NCBI GenBank assembly: GCA_964578485.1
Contig: CAZODA010000005.1
Span: forward strand, 60,832-124,831
Length of the DNA stretch: 64,000 nt
Direction: 5' to 3'
Source: CAZODA01 sp964578485
GTDB taxonomy: Bacteria; Bacteroidota; Bacteroidia; Bacteroidales; Marinilabiliaceae
Shown here: in pieces, positions 26,496 through 34,914 of the stretch
Layout: each line of letters starts with the position of its first letter
How positions within the stretch are numbered: the stretch's first letter is position 1
The notes under the pieces: model-generated
What the model was told of the DNA's origin: nothing
Databases searched by the model: none
What the model saw: only the letters and a program-made list of their open reading frames with translations
Translations under genes and position numbers: made by a program

Positions 26496-27101
26496 ATGCG
26501 TTATATATTATTATTTTATTTGTTAACTACAGTAGGCTTGCTTCAAGCAGAGGATAAGGAAGTGCTTAGATACTGGAATGTGACCGGAATGAGTTCCCTT
26601 GAAATAAAGGGAACTACCAATATTAATTCTTTTATCTGTTCGTCTGCTTATTCAAAAGGTGAAGATATTATTGTTGAAAGATATAATTCTGAAAATAAAG
26701 TTTGGGAAATTTTTGGAACTGTTATCTTGGCAGTAGATGGCTTTGACTGTAAAAATCGTATGATGAACAATGATTTTCAAAACACCTTGAAAGCAAATCA
26801 ATATCCTGAAATAAAAATTGAGTTTTTAAGTTTAAAGGAGATAGAGACTATAGAAGAAGTAAAAGTAGCAAAAGGCGTGGTTGAGATTACCCTGGCAGGA
26901 GCAAGCCAACAATATCCAATTGTTGGCAAGCTGATAAGCTTAAATAATGAATATAGCGTTTTGATAGGAGAACAAGAGTTGAAATTTTCTGACTTTGGAT
27001 TAGATGCTCCCCAAAAAGGATTTGGACTAATAAAAGTAAATGATACACTTAGAGTTAGCTTTGAGTTAATGATGGACCAAGTGCTGTTGACTGATTTGTA
27101 A
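26496..27101 (+). CDS. Divergent YceI-like periplasmic protein
   Basis: 201 residues from ATG 26496, which gives a compact signal peptide (MRYILLFYLLTTVGLLQA). Longer starts at TTG 26463 and ATG 26472 are possible. The body keeps YceI landmarks: LEIKGTTNINSFIC, VDGFDCKNRMMNNDFQNTL, GVVEITLAGASQQYPI, and LKFSDFGLDAPQKGFGLIKVNDTL near the end. It is too divergent from the first YceI protein to be a recent duplicate. Two cysteines (in FICSS and GFDCKN) could form a disulfide. It follows the porin-like gene by 59 bp. Confidence 0.8.
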   Translation: MRYILLFYLLTTVGLLQAEDKEVLRYWNVTGMSSLEIKGTTNINSFICSSAYSKGEDIIVERYNSENKVWEIFGTVILAVDGFDCKNRMMNNDFQNTLKANQYPEIKIEFLSLKEIETIEEVKVAKGVVEITLAGASQQYPIVGKLISLNNEYSVLIGEQELKFSDFGLDAPQKGFGLIKVNDTLRVSFELMMDQVLLTDL

Positions 27102-27218
27102 TTTAAAGCTAAATTTTTTGTGAAGTTTTAATTGCCAAATAAAATTACTGAGTTCATTTTTTGAAAATTATTAAGGGACATATAAATATAGCCGCTTTTT
27201 AAAACCGGAAAGATTATT

Positions 27219-27246
27219 TTTGAATAACAAAAATAAGATATCTTTG
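27219..27246 (+). promoter_or_regulatory. Bacteroidota-type promoter
   Basis: TTTG at 27219-27222, 16 bp, then TATCTTTG at 27239-27246, matching -33/-7 elements with a spacer one base shorter than usual. It lies 21 bp upstream of ATG 27268, so the last gene of the block may have its own promoter. Confidence 0.4.
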
Positions 27247-27267
27247 GACAAATCTTTCATAGTTTAA

Positions 27268-28407
27268 ATGATGAACAAAGAAAAAGTTAAAAAGTGGCTT
27301 CTTTTTTTATTGATGTTTGCTGCTCCCGGAGTTTTAATTTCGCAATCAGAATTTTGGTATCACATTCCTGCCGAAGAAGAATATAAGGAGGCAGAAAAGC
27401 AATTATTTTTGAAACTTGAAAGCTCTAATTTTTTTCATAATAATGAGCATTTTGGGGTTATAGTAGAGGGTTATACACTGCCCGGACATATAATACAACC
27501 GTCGTTGCTGCTTAACACAAGTGAAAAGTTTTCTTTTGAGGCAGGTCTCAACCTTAGAAAGTTTTATGGAGAAAATGAAATATTGAAAGTAAGACCTGTT
27601 TTAACTGCAGGACTAAGATTTAATGAAAGCCTGAAACTTAATCTTGGAAGCTTGAGAGCCAATGTTCATCATAAAATGTTGGATGCTCTGTATTTTAAGG
27701 AGAGACAACTGTTGAAGCCTGTCGAAAACGGACTGCAATTACTTATTGATAGGCCAAATTTTAGTGGTGATATATGGTTGAACTGGGAACAGTTTATAAG
27801 AGATGGGGATGATTTCCCTGAAATATTTACTGCAGGACTCAGCCTCTGCCAAAGCCTGACAAAAACAGAAGCAAATTGGAAAGTTAAACTGCCCTTGCAG
27901 GCAGTTGTGGTGCATGAAGGAGGACAAATAAGTGATTTCGACACTCCAACCCAGTCCTTACTTAATTTTGCCGGCGGTTTGGATGTAACACGAAATTTAA
28001 ACAGCCTTATTAAACAAATAGAATGGTTTGGCTACTATGTCGGATATAAAGATCTGAGAGAAGTCAACCACCTTCAAATATATAAAGGACATGGTATCTA
28101 TACAGGGGTTTCAGTGAAAAGCAAAACCTTAAGCCTGATGCTTGGATATTGGAATGTTGATAATTTTATTGCACCAAGAGGAAATCCACTCTATCAATCA
28201 GTTTCTGTAAGATATCATGATACATACTATTCCGGCCGACACCTGATAACAACTAAAGCAGGATGGAAATATCAAAGCGGAAAGGATGTGAGCTTTTCCT
28301 TCCTTTTTGAAGCATATTACGATATCCCACATTCACACCTTGACTATGGATACGGAATATACCTCATTTATACCCCACGATTTTTTATTGCCAAACTAAA
28401 ACAATGA
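27268..28407 (+). CDS. Unrecognised outer-membrane-type protein
   Basis: 379 residues with a signal peptide (hydrophobic stretch about 9-25, ending LISQ). The rest is strongly beta-patterned with frequent aromatic residues and a C-terminal segment GYGIYLIYTPRFFIAKLKQ, consistent with an outer-membrane barrel. I do not recognise a named family. It starts MMNKEK; the second Met is an equally good start. It lies last in the envelope block, 166 bp after the second YceI-like gene and with its own promoter candidate. The gene is followed at once by short AGTCATCAGTGAAC-type repeats. Confidence 0.6.
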   Translation: MMNKEKVKKWLLFLLMFAAPGVLISQSEFWYHIPAEEEYKEAEKQLFLKLESSNFFHNNEHFGVIVEGYTLPGHIIQPSLLLNTSEKFSFEAGLNLRKFYGENEILKVRPVLTAGLRFNESLKLNLGSLRANVHHKMLDALYFKERQLLKPVENGLQLLIDRPNFSGDIWLNWEQFIRDGDDFPEIFTAGLSLCQSLTKTEANWKVKLPLQAVVVHEGGQISDFDTPTQSLLNFAGGLDVTRNLNSLIKQIEWFGYYVGYKDLREVNHLQIYKGHGIYTGVSVKSKTLSLMLGYWNVDNFIAPRGNPLYQSVSVRYHDTYYSGRHLITTKAGWKYQSGKDVSFSFLFEAYYDIPHSHLDYGYGIYLIYTPRFFIAKLKQ

Positions 28408-28447
28408 TCAGTCATCAGTAAACAGTCATCAGTGAACAGTCATCAGA
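28402..28447 (+). repeat. Short tandem/inverted repeat at gene end
   Basis: Three imperfect 14-bp units of AGTCATCAGTRAAC. The first 25 bp (28402-28426) are the reverse complement of 29097-29121 with one mismatch, so the pair brackets the tandem array between them. It overlaps the stop region of the preceding gene. Confidence 0.7.
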
Positions 28448-28502
28448 TCAACAAGGTCATGTTGGATGAGCTAACCCGAAACTCTAAACTTGAAACTCTC
28501 GA

Positions 28503-28910
28503 ATCAATTACGAATTAAGTCAACGAATTTTCGCCAATTAACACGAATTTTTTAATTACACGAATAATTTTCACGCAAAGCCGCGAAGTTGCAAAATACA
28601 TCTTGGCGTCTTAGCGTCTTAGCGAGAGATTTTTTCACGCAAAGTTTTTTATCCACGAATTACACGAATTAACACGAATTTTTTAATTACACGAATAATT
28701 TTCACGCAAAGGCGCAAAGTTGCAAAGCATACACCTTGGCGTCTTGGCGTCTTAGCGAGAGATTTTTTCACGCAAAGTTTTTTATCCACGAATTACACGA
28801 ATTAACACGAATTTTTTAATTACACGAATAATTTTCGCGCAAAGCCGAGAAGTTGCAAAATACATCTTGGCGTCTTGGCGTCTTAGCGAGAGATTATTTC
28901 ACGCAAAGGT
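28503..28910. repeat. Tandem array of 131-133 bp units
   Basis: Unit junctions (CACGCAAAG after AGCGAGAGATT) fall at 28636, 28769 and 28900, giving periods of 133 and 131 bp, with a partial unit upstream. The units belong to the same family as the 141-bp pair at 16807-17088 but lack the duplicated GGCGCAAAG at one junction. Confidence 0.8.
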
Positions 28911-29096
28911 CAATTACGAATTAGTTGATTAGTAGATTAAGTCACTGAAGAACGCGCATTTTTACAAATTAGATCCAATTATTAATTGTAAGCGAACAGT
29001 TATCAACGACAAAAAAAAATGATAATTAGGACACGAAGGTCAAATTTCCCATTTTCCATTTTCAATTATGAATTTCGGATTTAATGATTGTTTTTT

Positions 29097-29121
29097 ACTG
29101 TTTACTGATGACTGATTATTG
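29097..29121 (-). repeat. Inverted copy of the 25-bp repeat
   Basis: Reverse complement of 28402-28426 with one mismatch. A related partial copy is at 29809-29833, at the end of the polysaccharide locus. Confidence 0.7.
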
Positions 29122-29213
29122 AAGATTTTGTTTCAACAGGTAAAAGGTAAATTTTTCAACGCATTGAATAATTTTACTGTTAATTTATTCAATAGAACGA
29201 ATGTTTTTACGTA

Positions 29214-29615
29214 TTAATTTTTAGACTGGGAGCATATTCAAATAATCTACGCAAAGAAATTTCAAAAGCTAATAAATGGTATTTTTATGATAACGGAATT
29301 CGCAATGCTTTAATAAATAAATTAATGCCATTAAATATGCGAATTGATGAGGGTGTATTATGGGAGAATTATTTAATCAGTGAAAGAATAAAGAAAAACT
29401 ATTTTCATAAGTTGCACAACGAATATTATTTTTGGCGTACCTACGACCAAAAGGAAATAGATTTGATAGAAGATTCTGCCGATGGAAATCTTTGTGCTTT
29501 CGAATTTAAGTATGGAGGTAAGATACCAAAAGTTCCTGCTGCATTTGCTAGACATTATCCGGATGCAAAGTACCAGGTAATCAATCAAGAAAATTATTTG
29601 CAAGAATTTTTATAA
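29214..29615 (+). pseudogene. 5'-truncated DUF4143 ATPase fragment
   Basis: An open frame of about 130 codons that begins without a start codon, in frame with LGAYSNNLRKEISKANKW, and continues through YFYDNGIRN, LWENYLISERI, FWRTYDQKEIDLIE and FEFKYGG. This is the C-terminal DUF4143 nuclease-like domain of the common AAA_14/DUF4143 ATPases (about 380-400 residues). The N-terminal AAA domain with its P-loop is missing, and sequence upstream is unrelated repeat-rich DNA. An internal ATG at 29325 would give 96 residues, but that is surely a remnant. It marks the distal edge of the polysaccharide locus. Confidence 0.8.
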
Positions 29616-29639
29616 AGGGAAGTGCAATAATCAATTACG

Positions 29640-29790
29640 AAATAAGTCAACGAATTTTCGCCAATTAACACGAATTGTTTTATCTCCGCAAATTAAATAA
29701 TATTAATGTCGTAGGGACAGGGCATGCCCTGTCTACATTGGTTATTCAATTATTTATCCACGAAGGTCCGAATTAACACAAATTTTTGGA
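29640..29790. repeat. Degenerate dispersed repeats and palindrome
   Basis: Contains CCAATTAACACGAATT-type fragments of the dispersed family and an 18-bp perfect palindrome GACAGGGCATGCCCTGTC at 29716-29733 followed by TACATTG. The same palindrome is at 63709-63726, and a related hairpin is at 18313-18332. Confidence 0.7.
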
Positions 29791-29831
29791 CGCGACATAT
29801 CACGTCAATACTGTTTACTGTTTACTGATTA

Positions 29832-30317
29832 TTATAAACGAATATATTCAGATAATGAATTAATCAAAGATTCGGAAGCATACGGTTTTATTGGTTCACA
29901 AGTTGGTGATATTGTTTCAGCCTTTAAAAGTTTTAAAACCATTTCTTTTAATTCATTTTCATCATAAGTTACATAAACATACTTCAATTCTTCCATTTTT
30001 TTTGCTGTAGCCAATTGATGCTCATTTCTATGCTCGCCATAGCGAATAAGTCTTGGCAAAATTACTAAAGGCTTATTATAAGTTAAAGCAGTTAGGATAG
30101 TTCCCATTCCTGCATGACTTATTACTAATTTAGATTTTTTAAAAACAGCTAAATATTCCTCAGGTGATAAGAAATCAACAAATTGTACATTTTTAGTCTC
30201 GGACATATAAGTTGGAGTTTGCACAATAAATTGTTCATCTGTCACCTTTGCTATTTTTATAATAGATTTTATTAATCTATCAAAAGGTTCTTGTGTGCCA
30301 ATTGTTACAAAAATCAT
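29832..30317 (-). CDS. Alg13-like glycosyltransferase subunit (GT28 C-terminal domain)
   Basis: 161-residue protein with only the UDP-sugar-binding half of a GT-B enzyme: MIFVTIGTQEPFDRL at the N terminus and the signature HAGMGT at 68-73, then LVILPRLIRYGEHRNEHQ. It matches the Alg13/PssE/EpsF-type catalytic subunit, which works only with a membrane-anchoring Alg14-type partner. That partner is encoded directly upstream with a 4-bp overlap. It is the last gene of the polysaccharide cassette, so it probably adds one sugar of the repeat unit on the cytoplasmic face. Confidence 0.88.
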   Translation of the reverse strand: MIFVTIGTQEPFDRLIKSIIKIAKVTDEQFIVQTPTYMSETKNVQFVDFLSPEEYLAVFKKSKLVISHAGMGTILTALTYNKPLVILPRLIRYGEHRNEHQLATAKKMEELKYVYVTYDENELKEMVLKLLKAETISPTCEPIKPYASESLINSLSEYIRL

Positions 30318-30769
30318 TTTATTACATTACCTGCATACATTATTTTATCTGTGGATAAATGAGTCCATTGAGTATAAAATTTATTGGAAAAAAAATAAGC
30401 TATTTTTCCGCTCATTGATAGCTTTTCAACATTAGCAATACTATCTATCCAAATCGTCTTTTTTCTAAAAAGTTTGCCAACTATAATGGCTAAAACACCA
30501 GGACCTGCACCCGTGGAAATAATATAAGTTGGTTTTTCTTTAATTATTATATTTATTATTTTTTTAGTTGCTTTATAAAAATCCTTTAAGTTTTTTTTGT
30601 TAAAATCAGGAATATCATAAAACCCGCTGTTCTCTACCATGACCTTATGATCACTTCTTGTTGTTACAAAAACAGCTTCATAATCAGAAAGTGCCGGCCT
30701 TAATCTGAGCAATTGCACCCAATGTCCTCCAGCGGAGGCAACTGCTAAAATTTTAATATTTTTTTTCAT
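30314..30769 (-). CDS. Alg14-like glycosyltransferase subunit
   Basis: 151 residues matching the acceptor-binding, membrane-associated half (Alg14/PssD): VASAGGHWVQLLRL at 10-23, VFVTTRSDHKV, YIISTGAGPGVLAIIVGKL at about 84-102 and a terminal YAGNVI. It recruits the Alg13-like subunit encoded next (stop/start overlap of 4 bp) to form a complete GT-B transferase. It follows a GT4 gene by 34 bp in the same operon. Confidence 0.88.
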   Translation of the reverse strand: MKKNIKILAVASAGGHWVQLLRLRPALSDYEAVFVTTRSDHKVMVENSGFYDIPDFNKKNLKDFYKATKKIINIIIKEKPTYIISTGAGPGVLAIIVGKLFRKKTIWIDSIANVEKLSMSGKIAYFFSNKFYTQWTHLSTDKIMYAGNVIK

Positions 30770-30803
30770 TTAATACTTATATATTGCTTGGAGGTTTTAT
30801 ATC

Positions 30804-31886
30804 TTATTGCTTTTCTTTTCCGGAATTAAGAACTTCTAAATAAAGGCATTTTAATTCATTTATAACATTCTCAGCAAAATAAGGCTTTACAATTTCCAGA
30901 CTTTTGTCACCCATTTGTTTTATAGCATCTTTGTTTTCAATAAAAAACAATATAGAATTCACAATATCATCTTTGTTGCCGGGCTCAATAATAATACCAT
31001 TAATTTTATCTTTTACAATTTCATTAATACCACCAACCGGTGTCGAAATTATCGGCATTTTATAGCTCATTGCTTCAAGTATTGAAATCGGTAAACCCTC
31101 AAAATATGAAGGCAAAATATAAATATCACATTCCTTTAATAATTCCTCTTTTTTCTTACCTGAAACCCAGCCTTCAAATTTTACTGTTTTAGATAAATTA
31201 TATCTATCTAAAATATTCTCTAATTTTTTTACTTCACCATTTCCACCAATAATTAGCTCTATTTTTCCTTCAAAAATCTTTCTATTATTATTTATCACTT
31301 CAAGCAAATCATAAACGCCCTTCATTTCTTCTATTTTGCCCAAAAATAGTATTTTAATTGGCTCTCGGATTGTTTTTTCTTTAATGACTTTGTTATTTTC
31401 AATAATATTATGAATAATTTTTATTTTTGACTTGTCTTTAACAATATCTTTGAAAAAATTATACCAATTTTCGGATAATGCAATTATAAAATCAGCTTTA
31501 TTGAATGTTTTAGTAATAAAATTAAAATAGTTTTTAGATTCATAAAACATTTTAAGCCTGCCACTATGAATGTGTAAAATTACTTTTTTATTAAATAATT
31601 TAGATAAAAAAACAAAAATAGCTTTTCTATAAAAAGAAGCATGTGAGGCGGAGTGTATATGTACTATTTTTATTTTTTTAGAGGGTAAAATAAAAAGAGA
31701 TTTTATGATTGCAACAACAAAGAAACAAAGTTTGTAAATAATATTTCCTTGTTTTGTTGAAGCTAAGTGATTAAAATTATGAAAATAAGTCTTATAGGTA
31801 GTCACTACTGCAACAACACCTCCTTTTCCATTTAAACTTTCTGAGATAGTTAATATTTGTGAAGATAAGTTTTTATCAATTTTCAT
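30804..31886 (-). CDS. Glycosyltransferase family 4
   Basis: 360 residues, GT-B fold. N-terminal half has ILTISESLNGKGGV and VHIHSASHASFYRK; C-terminal half has LFLGKIEEMKGVYDLL and the donor-site motif YFEGLPISILEAMSY followed by STPVGGINEIV, in which the E-x7-E arrangement binds the sugar nucleotide. The role is one transfer step in repeat-unit assembly; sugar and linkage cannot be told. It is low in GC like its neighbours. A 175-bp gap before the upstream GT2 gene holds nothing recognisable. Confidence 0.9.
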   Translation of the reverse strand: MKIDKNLSSQILTISESLNGKGGVVAVVTTYKTYFHNFNHLASTKQGNIIYKLCFFVVAIIKSLFILPSKKIKIVHIHSASHASFYRKAIFVFLSKLFNKKVILHIHSGRLKMFYESKNYFNFITKTFNKADFIIALSENWYNFFKDIVKDKSKIKIIHNIIENNKVIKEKTIREPIKILFLGKIEEMKGVYDLLEVINNNRKIFEGKIELIIGGNGEVKKLENILDRYNLSKTVKFEGWVSGKKKEELLKECDIYILPSYFEGLPISILEAMSYKMPIISTPVGGINEIVKDKINGIIIEPGNKDDIVNSILFFIENKDAIKQMGDKSLEIVKPYFAENVINELKCLYLEVLNSGKEKQ

Positions 31887-32061
31887 AATTAAAAAGCTTC
31901 TTTTTAAAGTTTATCATCCTTGTAAATATTGAGTTATCAAATTTTAATAATATTATTAATTTTAAAGAAAAGAAAAGCCACAGTTAAAAACAAAAGAATT
32001 TGATATTAGGTAACTGTCATTTGGTCTTTTCATTTTTTGCCTGCATAAAAATCAAAAATAG

Positions 32062-32820
32062 CTATTTAAATAAAAATATTGGCTTTATATACTGAGGTAT
32101 TTTTCTAAGCAATTTTAAAGTCAAGGTAAACCACCCCCGTAAGTTATGTGATTTAATAATTTGAAGATCTTGATATGACTTCTTGTATTGAAGTGAAAGC
32201 TTAGTGCTTTTCCCTCCTAATCTCATTTTTACGAAATACTTATTAAGATATATCTTCTTTAAATCAGGAACTAAAAACCATCTTAAAGATATATCATAAT
32301 CACTAGCTATAGAATATTGTAAGTTATACAAGCCTAATTCTTTATAGACTTTTCTTTTAACAAAGATAGTAGTATGTAATGGAATCCAACCATATTTCAA
32401 GTATGATGATTTAAAAGGAGAAGATGAATAAACTCTCCTCACTTTGGAGATGTTGTTTCTATCCACATAAATTCCATTTCCATATACAATATCTGCAGTT
32501 TTATTTTTAAAAGCATTAACAACCCTTTCTATTACACCTTCATTATAAAAGAGATCGTCAGAATGTAAAATGCCAACAATATCGCCTGTAGCTAATTTAA
32601 TTCCTTTATTTAAAGCATCATATAGGCCATTATCTGATGCTGATTTGAAAACTGAGATTTTATCTTCAAATTGTTTAATAATTTTTTTTGTTCCATCTAT
32701 TGAATTACCATCAATAATAATATATTCAATGTTTTTATAACACTGATTGCAAACAGACTGAATACAGTCAGCTATGTGCTCTTCGTTGTTATATACTATT
32801 GTAATGATAGATACTTTCAT
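32062..32820 (-). CDS. Glycosyltransferase family 2
   Basis: 252 residues, GT-A fold with inverting mechanism expected. N terminus SIITIVYNNEEHIADCIQSV, then EYIIIDGNSIDGT, NGLYDALNKGI and the DxD-type metal site HSDDLFY. WIPLHTTIFVKR and ASDYDISLRW complete the family pattern, close to the WcaE/colanic acid type. Its start overlaps the stop of the upstream epimerase gene by 4 bp, so the two are translationally coupled. Confidence 0.9.
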   Translation of the reverse strand: MKVSIITIVYNNEEHIADCIQSVCNQCYKNIEYIIIDGNSIDGTKKIIKQFEDKISVFKSASDNGLYDALNKGIKLATGDIVGILHSDDLFYNEGVIERVVNAFKNKTADIVYGNGIYVDRNNISKVRRVYSSSPFKSSYLKYGWIPLHTTIFVKRKVYKELGLYNLQYSIASDYDISLRWFLVPDLKKIYLNKYFVKMRLGGKSTKLSLQYKKSYQDLQIIKSHNLRGWFTLTLKLLRKIPQYIKPIFLFK

Positions 32821-33785
32821 TTGCTAACTTCCCCTTTCATCCATTTTAAAGTTTTTTCAATACCATATTTTCTGGTAAAAGGTAAATCCGGCATTAGCTC
32901 TTTAATTGGGCTGAGATCATGAATGTTGTCTGTAGTCATATTACTTAAACGAAATGAAGTCATTGGAAATTTAATTCCAAATAATTTTAAGAAATCGCCA
33001 AAAAAGCCGGCTAACTGAAAAAGAAAATAAGGGATCTGAAGTATCCTAATAGATTCTTTTTCTGCAATTTCTTCTGCCCATTCCGATATATTATAAGAAG
33101 GCCAATCACCTAAATAATAAACTTGTTTCTCTATTACTTCTGTAGGGGCATTTAATAGAACTTCAATCTGTCTGATGCTATTTTCAATATAACCATAGGT
33201 TTTACTGCAAGCACGTTTTCCCATGTGGAAATACTTTTTCCCTAAAACAATATTAAAGAAATCAATATAAGGCTCCCCAAACCACGGTCCCCAAAAAGAC
33301 GTAGGTCTAAAAATCACCCAAGGGCATGTTAGGTCGGATTCCTTAATTAGCTTCTCTGTTAAAACTTTACTTTCTCCATAAACAGTATGAGGTGCATAGT
33401 CATCCATATTGTTTGGTTTATAACCAGGCCGACAGACATACATGGAAGAGGCGAATAAAGCTCTTTTAACAGAAGAGCAGTTTTTAATTGAAGAAATCAT
33501 ATTTTTTACTCCTAAGGTATTTGAATCATAAGCATCTATTTTTTCGCCCAGTAAATCGGTGCGAGCTGCTAAATGAATAATCGCATCAGGGCTAAATGTA
33601 TTAAAAGTAAATGCTAAGCTCTCAATATCCCTAATATCAACTCTCTTCCAAATAGTTTTATGAACTTCTATCTTAGGCTCAGCAATATCAATACTAAGTA
33701 TAGAATATTTTCCAACAGCCATCAAATAATTGATGAGGTTAGTGCCAATAAAACCGGAACCACCGGTGATTAAAATCCTCTTCAT
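32817..33785 (-). CDS. NAD-dependent epimerase/dehydratase (extended SDR)
   Basis: 322 residues. Rossmann motif TGGSGFIG at 7-14, IHLAARTD near 70-77, catalytic Ser-Met-Tyr region ASSMYV at 112-117 and YGESK (Tyr136, Lys140). The C terminus (SFRLSNMTTDNIHD) is typical of UDP-sugar epimerases. It probably converts or modifies an NDP-sugar used by this locus, for example a 4-epimerisation, but the exact substrate cannot be read from sequence. It lies between a GT2 gene (4-bp overlap) and a GT4 gene (9-bp gap). Confidence 0.88.
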   Translation of the reverse strand: MKRILITGGSGFIGTNLINYLMAVGKYSILSIDIAEPKIEVHKTIWKRVDIRDIESLAFTFNTFSPDAIIHLAARTDLLGEKIDAYDSNTLGVKNMISSIKNCSSVKRALFASSMYVCRPGYKPNNMDDYAPHTVYGESKVLTEKLIKESDLTCPWVIFRPTSFWGPWFGEPYIDFFNIVLGKKYFHMGKRACSKTYGYIENSIRQIEVLLNAPTEVIEKQVYYLGDWPSYNISEWAEEIAEKESIRILQIPYFLFQLAGFFGDFLKLFGIKFPMTSFRLSNMTTDNIHDLSPIKELMPDLPFTRKYGIEKTLKWMKGEVSK

Positions 33786-33794
33786 TCAATTAGT

Positions 33795-34913
33795 TTACAA
33801 AAATGATAAATATTGATCTTGGTAGGCTTTCGACATTCTTTTTGCTGTATATTTTTCCAGAAAAACTTTATGAGTGCTTTTTCTTATTTTTTCAGAATCG
33901 AATCCTATAATTTTCAATATGGCATTTTGAATGCTTTTTTGGTTATCTTGATCAATGATAATACCTACAGTTTCATCTGACTTAAAATTTTTCAAGATTT
34001 CATGATGAGAAGGAATGTCAGATAAAATCATTGGCAAACCTACCGTCATACTTTCAAGTAAAGTATTTGCTAATCCTTCAACATGTGAAGTAGAAATATA
34101 ATAATCAGAAGCTTTTAAATAATCATAAACATTAGTTTTAAATCCTAGCATAATAACATTTTTAGGCTTGATATTATATAGTTCTTCCCACATATTACCA
34201 TCTCCAAGAATTATAAGTCTAATTTTTTCATTAGTAATATTTGCAAATGCTTGTATTAAATTAAAAAGATTTTTTTCTTTGGATAATCTACCAATAAAAA
34301 TAAAATATATAAAATCCTTATTAAGTCGTAGTTCGTTTCTTAAGTTGTTTTTTTCATTTTGATTATAATCCCAAGTTTCTAATGAAGAACCGTTAGGGAT
34401 ACTCAAGATTTCAATTTTTTTCTCACTTTTAAAAAGTTCTGATACACTTTCTGAACACGCTATAGGTAAAGAACATCTCTTAGTGAAGAAGTTATTTAAA
34501 AAAATTATTATTTTGCCTTTAATTGAACCATAAAGTATTTTTTGTTGCAGGCCAGGATAAATGTGAATAGTATAAAGTGTTTTATATTTAGATGGAAGAA
34601 AAGACATTAAATATAGTGACCGTGGACAATGAGAATGTATAATTAATGGATTTATTTTCAAAACTTTTTTTCTTAAAAGGATATATAATGAAAAGAGGTT
34701 TTTTTTATTATTTAATGATAGTTGAAAAACATCTATTGGAAACTTTTGAAACTCTCTAATACGCGTGTTGGCCTTTTCAGGTGTCAAAGTTATAATTGAA
34801 ACCTTGAAATTATTGTAATTTATATATTTTACTATGTTATACATAACATTCGTTGGTCCTTCATTAGCTAAAGAAGATATGATGAAACAAATTTTAAGTT
34901 TATTGTTTACCAT
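33795..34913 (-). CDS. Glycosyltransferase family 4
   Basis: 372 residues, GT-B. N terminus CFIISSLANEGPTNVMYNI, HSHCPRSLYLMSFL, IACSESVSELFKSE, then FIFIGRLSKEKNLFNLI and the donor motif SHVEGLANTLLESMTVG in the C-terminal half. It starts one base after the upstream FrhB-like gene ends, so it is part of the same transcript. Sugar specificity is unknown. Confidence 0.9.
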   Translation of the reverse strand: MVNNKLKICFIISSLANEGPTNVMYNIVKYINYNNFKVSIITLTPEKANTRIREFQKFPIDVFQLSLNNKKNLFSLYILLRKKVLKINPLIIHSHCPRSLYLMSFLPSKYKTLYTIHIYPGLQQKILYGSIKGKIIIFLNNFFTKRCSLPIACSESVSELFKSEKKIEILSIPNGSSLETWDYNQNEKNNLRNELRLNKDFIYFIFIGRLSKEKNLFNLIQAFANITNEKIRLIILGDGNMWEELYNIKPKNVIMLGFKTNVYDYLKASDYYISTSHVEGLANTLLESMTVGLPMILSDIPSHHEILKNFKSDETVGIIIDQDNQKSIQNAILKIIGFDSEKIRKSTHKVFLEKYTAKRMSKAYQDQYLSFL

Positions 34914-34914
34914 G

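Larger units (their letters stand above)
28408..29213. other. Intergenic repeat island 2
   Basis: About 800 bp without an intact gene. It holds the 14-bp units, the tandem array at 28503-28910, an AT-rich stretch, and the inverted copy at 29097-29121. No terminator was identified for the envelope block. Confidence 0.7.

Noticed and set aside
29325..29615. 96-residue intact gene
   Set aside because: The frame is homologous to the end of a much longer ATPase and continues in frame upstream of the ATG, so it is a truncated remnant.
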